NCBI GenBank assembly: GCA_902385515.1
Contig: CABMGC010000094.1
Span: 1 to 9,228 of the forward strand
Origin: an uncultured archaeon
Lineage (GTDB): Archaea; Micrarchaeota; Micrarchaeia; Micrarchaeales; CABMGC01
Reading direction: 5' to 3'
DNA: 9,228 bases
The position numbers and the translations under genes were made by a program. The notes below the pieces were generated by a model, which worked only from the letters and a program-made list of their open reading frames with translations, was not told the origin of the DNA and searched no databases. This document shows positions 7,358-9,228 of the stretch, piece by piece; the first letter of the stretch is position 1, and every line of letters begins with the position of its first letter.

Positions 7358-7732
7358 TCATTCGCGCTCGTATGGTTCTCCCCAGCCGAAGTTCTTCCTG
7401 AGCGGAGAAGGCTTTCCGTTCCATTTCTCAAGCAGGAGCCGCCTGGCGTTGCGGTTTTTGATCTCTATTCCGAACATCTCAGCCATCTCCCTCTCGTACC
7501 AGTCCGCGGACCTGTAGATCTGCGTCACCGTAGGCACCCACGCATCGGAAGGCGCGATTTCGACCTCGATGCTGTCGTCCTTCGACCTTGCCATGTCGCG
7601 CAGAAAATAGATGACTTCTATGTGCTTATCGTAATCCACGGCCGTGATTTTGACTAGGTAGGAAAAGCCCTCCTTCTTCTTTTCGCCCATTTTCCCGAGC
7701 AGGTCCTCCCTATCAATCTTCAATTTCACCAC
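7358..7732 (-). CDS. nuoC: Complex I 30-kDa-type subunit NuoC, short form
   Basis: A small (124-residue) NuoC. The family signature is present: ADWYEREMAEMFGIEI (76-91), matching the usual DWxEREVYDMFGI, followed by NRNARRLLLEKWNGKPSPLRKNF, the segment that packs on NuoD. It has no cofactor and works structurally in the peripheral arm. It is shorter than bacterial NuoC, lacking much of the N-terminal region, as in several archaeal versions. The start is uncertain. GTG at 7732 and GTG at 7729 follow each other within AGGTAGGTGGTGAAATTG, where SD and start overlap, and TTG 7723 is also possible. It overlaps the nuoB end by about 20 bp. Confidence 0.92.
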   Translation of the reverse strand: MVKLKIDREDLLGKMGEKKKEGFSYLVKITAVDYDKHIEVIYFLRDMARSKDDSIEVEIAPSDAWVPTVTQIYRSADWYEREMAEMFGIEIKNRNARRLLLEKWNGKPSPLRKNFGWGEPYERE

Positions 7733-8285
7733 CTACCTTTTTCTGCAGCTTCATGAACGCGGCGAATAGGTTCTCCGGCTTCGGAGGGCATCCGGCCACA
7801 TAAACGTCCACAGGCAGTATCTGGTCAATGCCTTTTATTATGTTATAGCTCTCCCACCACGGGCCGCCGCACGTCGCGCATTCGCCGTACGCTATCACGT
7901 ACCTAGGCCTGAGCATCTGTCCGTAGAGCCTCCTTATTTCGGGCGCCATGGACTTCGTGGTCCAGCCAGCGACGATCATCACGTCGCTCTGCCTCGGGGT
8001 GCCCCTGAAGAACAGGTAGCCCTTCCTTTCGGCGTCTATGCGCGGGGACCCGAAATCGAACATTTCCATCGCACAGCATGAAAGCCCGAACTGCATGGGC
8101 CACAGGGAATTCTTCCTCGACCACTTGACCGTGCCCGCCGCAAGGGACTTGGCGATGCCCGAGAAAGTCGTGAACGCGACGCTGGGCTTCGCTTTGTGCG
8201 TCTTGAGGGACTCTGCCAGGAGCAGGCTCATCTCCCTCTCCGCGTTTGCGAAATCGGTGTCTTTTTGATTGGGAAGGTTATCCAT
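7713..8285 (-). CDS. nuoB: Complex I iron-sulfur subunit NuoB (cluster N2)
   Basis: A 190-residue subunit carrying the terminal [4Fe-4S] cluster N2, which hands electrons to quinone at the NuoB/NuoD interface. The four ligands are visible: adjacent C70-C71 in GLSCCAMEM, C136 in GECATCGGPW and C166 in VAGCPPKPENL. An additional Cys (C139) sits three residues after C136. RGTPRQSDVMIVAGW (94-108) is the conserved core strand and loop of the family. ATG 8285 directly abuts the nuoA stop codon. AGGAG lies about 10 nt upstream as a moderate SD. Residues 1-35 are a charged N-terminal extension ahead of the conserved region, and Met19 is a possible alternative start. Confidence 0.96.
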   Translation of the reverse strand: MDNLPNQKDTDFANAEREMSLLLAESLKTHKAKPSVAFTTFSGIAKSLAAGTVKWSRKNSLWPMQFGLSCCAMEMFDFGSPRIDAERKGYLFFRGTPRQSDVMIVAGWTTKSMAPEIRRLYGQMLRPRYVIAYGECATCGGPWWESYNIIKGIDQILPVDVYVAGCPPKPENLFAAFMKLQKKVGGEIED

Positions 8286-8639
8286 TCAATCGCTTCTCCT
8301 GCCCAACGCAAGGGCGAACATGGAAAGCACCAGGCCTGCGACAAGCAGCGCCTCTATCCGGACGTTGCTCGTGAAGTCAAGCTGTTTTGCAAGCAGGCCC
8401 CACACAATTATCACCGCGCCGATCACTTCAAAGGCCAGAAATATAGTGAAGAAGTGCATGTACTCGTCCATGACAGAGGCGCGCTGCCCGTCGCTTTCCT
8501 CCGCGCTCTCGTAGGACTTGGTCACGACCTCGTTGCCGTCACTCTCCGGCCTCACGAGCTTTGAAAAGACGAGCATCAGCGCAGGCACGGCAAGCGCGAC
8601 TGCAGCGAATACGGCCATTTCAAGAGGTGAACTCGGCAT
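8286..8639 (-). CDS. nuoA: Complex I membrane subunit NuoA, first gene of the nuo operon
   Basis: A 117-residue protein with three hydrophobic helices (about 6-28, 60-84 and 95-113). The loop after TM1 carries KSYESAEE (41-48), matching the YESG/YECG element that lies near the quinone cavity, with Ala replacing the Gly. In TM2 the usual FDVE motif reads FEVI (70-73): the first acid is kept as Glu (E71) and the second is lost. Small size, three helices and position directly before nuoB support the call more than overall similarity does. ATG 8639 has no SD but a TATA-like box about 26 nt upstream, which suggests a leaderless start here. Confidence 0.88.
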   Translation of the reverse strand: MPSSPLEMAVFAAVALAVPALMLVFSKLVRPESDGNEVVTKSYESAEESDGQRASVMDEYMHFFTIFLAFEVIGAVIIVWGLLAKQLDFTSNVRIEALLVAGLVLSMFALALGRRSD

Positions 8640-8653
8640 CGATAGCGATTGGC

Positions 8654-8668
8654 ATTAAACTTTAATAT
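8654..8668 (-). promoter_or_regulatory. TATA-like promoter of the nuo operon (leaderless)
   Basis: In the 46-bp gap between the ferritin-like gene and nuoA, the minus strand reads ATATTAAAGTTTAAT, an AT-only run apart from one G in otherwise GC-rich DNA. The ATATTAAA part is centred about 26 nt before the nuoA ATG, the usual TATA-to-start distance in archaea, so transcription should begin at or very near the ATG. No GGTGA-type SD occurs before the ATG, which fits a leaderless message. This is read by eye and has not been shown experimentally. Confidence 0.6.
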
Positions 8669-8685
8669 CCCTTGTTGTGGCCGTC

Positions 8686-8967
8686 TCAGTCCCAGAGCTC
8701 GTCGAATTTCTTGTCCGCGAAAAGGATGGCCTTGAGCTTTTCGTCTATCTTCGGGTCCTGCCTCCTCAGCCACTCCAACAGCAGGCTCGCGTGCTCCTTC
8801 TCGTCGTCCCTGTTGTGCTTAAGCACGCTCCTTAGGTCCTCGTCTGTCGTCGCGTCGGCCCGCTCGTCGTACCACATGATGGCCTGCAGCTCCTCGATCA
8901 GCGACTGCCTGGCCCTGTCCATATCAAGAGTCTTCCCGCTAACGTTTCCCTTTTCCGAGTAGTCCAT
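8686..8967 (-). CDS. Encapsulated-ferritin-like (EncFtn family) iron-binding protein
   Basis: A 93-residue, all-helical small ferritin of the encapsulated-ferritin type, whose members assemble as half-ferritin pairs and oxidise Fe(II), usually inside an encapsulin shell. The pattern LIEELQAIMWYDERAD (23-38) and HNRDDEKEHASLLLEWLRR (51-69) is strongly diagnostic. Metal ligands E26, E56 and H59 and the W32-Y33 pair have the same spacing as E32, E62, H65 and W38-Y39 of the Rhodospirillum rubrum protein. The C-terminus ends soon after the second helix region (KKFDELWD) and shows no obvious encapsulin-targeting peptide. An in-frame GTG at 8976 lies within an AGGTGA SD, so ATG 8967, five nt after it, is the better start. 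No encapsulin gene is in the window. It is codirectional with nuo but has its own promoter. Confidence 0.88.
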   Translation of the reverse strand: MDYSEKGNVSGKTLDMDRARQSLIEELQAIMWYDERADATTDEDLRSVLKHNRDDEKEHASLLLEWLRRQDPKIDEKLKAILFADKKFDELWD

Positions 8968-8972
8968 CCAAT

Positions 8973-8978
8973 TCACCT
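8973..8978 (-). promoter_or_regulatory. Ribosome binding site deciding the EncFtn-like start
   Basis: The minus strand reads AGGTGA followed by ATTGG and ATG (8967), an archaeal SD at ideal spacing. A start at the GTG inside this element would leave it without an SD, so the SD favours the shorter protein. Confidence 0.7.
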
Positions 8979-9003
8979 GCGATCGCTATATCCTCGAACT
9001 CAA

Positions 9004-9013
9004 GTATTATATT
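9004..9013 (-). promoter_or_regulatory. TATA-like box upstream of the EncFtn-like gene
   Basis: The minus strand reads AAATATAATACTT across about 9002-9014, centred near 9008. A start 26-27 nt downstream would fall near 8982, giving a short leader that contains the AGGTGA SD and the ATG at 8967. The run is AT-rich on both strands and could also serve the plus-strand frame to its right, making the region a divergent promoter. Read by eye only. Confidence 0.5.
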
Positions 9014-9056
9014 TCTGCGCGTTCCGATTACCGTCTGTTTTGCGCGCGGTGATGAT

Positions 9057-9228
9057 TTGGAACTTTCGCAAAAAGCAGAGGATGTGTTGCGAGCGGGCTT
9101 CGCCAAGGTGAGGGTAATCCGCGGCGGCGTGGGGCAGCAGGTCACCTTCAGGATAGTGCGCAGGAATTTTTCCGGGCTCAGGTATGTGGAGCTGTCAATC
9201 GACAGGGTGATTGCGCTCACCGAGCTCG
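9057..9228 (+). CDS. Unknown protein, N-terminal part, runs off the window
   Basis: The plus-strand frame through GAT 9051 is open to the right edge and reads LELSQKAEDVLRAGFAKVRV then IRGGVGQQVTFRIVRRNFSG and so on. This looks like a small alpha/beta protein. Its first codon positions are rich in G and A, as in real genes, whereas the minus-strand frame over the same bases is Ser/Thr/Cys-rich and looks like a shadow. I do not recognise a family. The start is unresolved. TTG 9057 is the first plausible in-frame start after a GGTG element at 9049-9052, and the frame itself stays open farther left across the AT-rich promoter region. Divergent from the EncFtn-like gene. Confidence 0.4.
   Translation, partial: MELSQKAEDVLRAGFAKVRVIRGGVGQQVTFRIVRRNFSGLRYVELSIDRVIALTEL

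Noticed and set aside
7357..7431. Upstream ATG that would add 25 residues to NuoD
   Set aside because: It overlaps nuoC, adds residues not typical of NuoD, and the ATG at 7356 sits right before the conserved N-terminal motif and 1 bp after the nuoC stop.
5277..8285. Possibility that the cluster is a membrane-bound [NiFe] hydrogenase (Mbh/Ech type)
   Set aside because: NuoD lacks the N- and C-terminal CxxC nickel ligands and has the complex I quinone-site His and Tyr. NuoA, J and K of complex I type are also present.
9052..9111. ATG-initiated small frame (about 19 codons) after GGTGATG
   Set aside because: It ends quickly at a TGA and the adjacent frame continues with better coding character. 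A sequencing frameshift joining the two cannot be excluded but is not needed.
8939..9220. Minus-strand open frame of 93 residues upstream of and overlapping the EncFtn-like gene
   Set aside because: Ser/Thr/Cys/Pro-rich product without motifs, overlapping the EncFtn start and its SD. The opposite strand has the more coding-like composition.

Overview
The window looks archaeal. Three things point that way: a Cdc48/VAT-type AAA+ ATPase, Shine-Dalgarno (SD) sequences of the GGTGA type together with TATA-like boxes about 26 nt upstream of inferred transcription starts, and a respiratory complex I cluster that lacks the NADH-input module (NuoE, F, G). The DNA is GC-rich, with frequent AGG (Arg) and ATA (Ile) codons. 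I cannot name the lineage from sequence alone.

Layout, left to right. Positions 1-534 (+) hold the 3' end of a Cdc48-like ATPase gene. It converges, with only 2 bp between stop codons, on a 143-residue Trp-rich orphan gene (537-968, -). From 992 to 8639 on the minus strand lies a tightly packed complex I operon, transcribed nuoA-B-C-D-H-I-J-K-L-N. Junctions are overlaps or gaps of at most 10 bp. The orphan follows nuoN by 23 bp and may be the last gene of the transcript. Upstream of nuoA, on the same strand, is a small encapsulated-ferritin-like protein (8686-8967). At the right edge, a plus-strand reading frame of unknown function appears to begin and runs off the window.

How the genes work together. 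NuoB, C, D and I form the peripheral electron-transfer and quinone-reducing arm, with all [4Fe-4S] ligands present. NuoH, A, J, K, L and N form the proton-pumping membrane arm. No input module is encoded here (no NuoEFG, FpoF or FpoO), so the electron donor (ferredoxin, F420H2 or another protein) cannot be read from the window. NuoM, one of the three antiporter-like pump modules, is missing: nuoL runs directly into nuoN with a 4-nt overlap. NuoN also carries Glu where the key TM7 lysine is expected.

Regulation. nuoA has a TATA-like box centred about 26 nt upstream of its ATG and no SD, which predicts a leaderless mRNA. The ferritin-like gene has its own TATA-like box and a clear AGGTGA SD that places its start at 8967. 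No stretch longer than 300 bp lacks a gene. I saw no tRNA, rRNA, CRISPR array, insertion sequence or convincing terminator.
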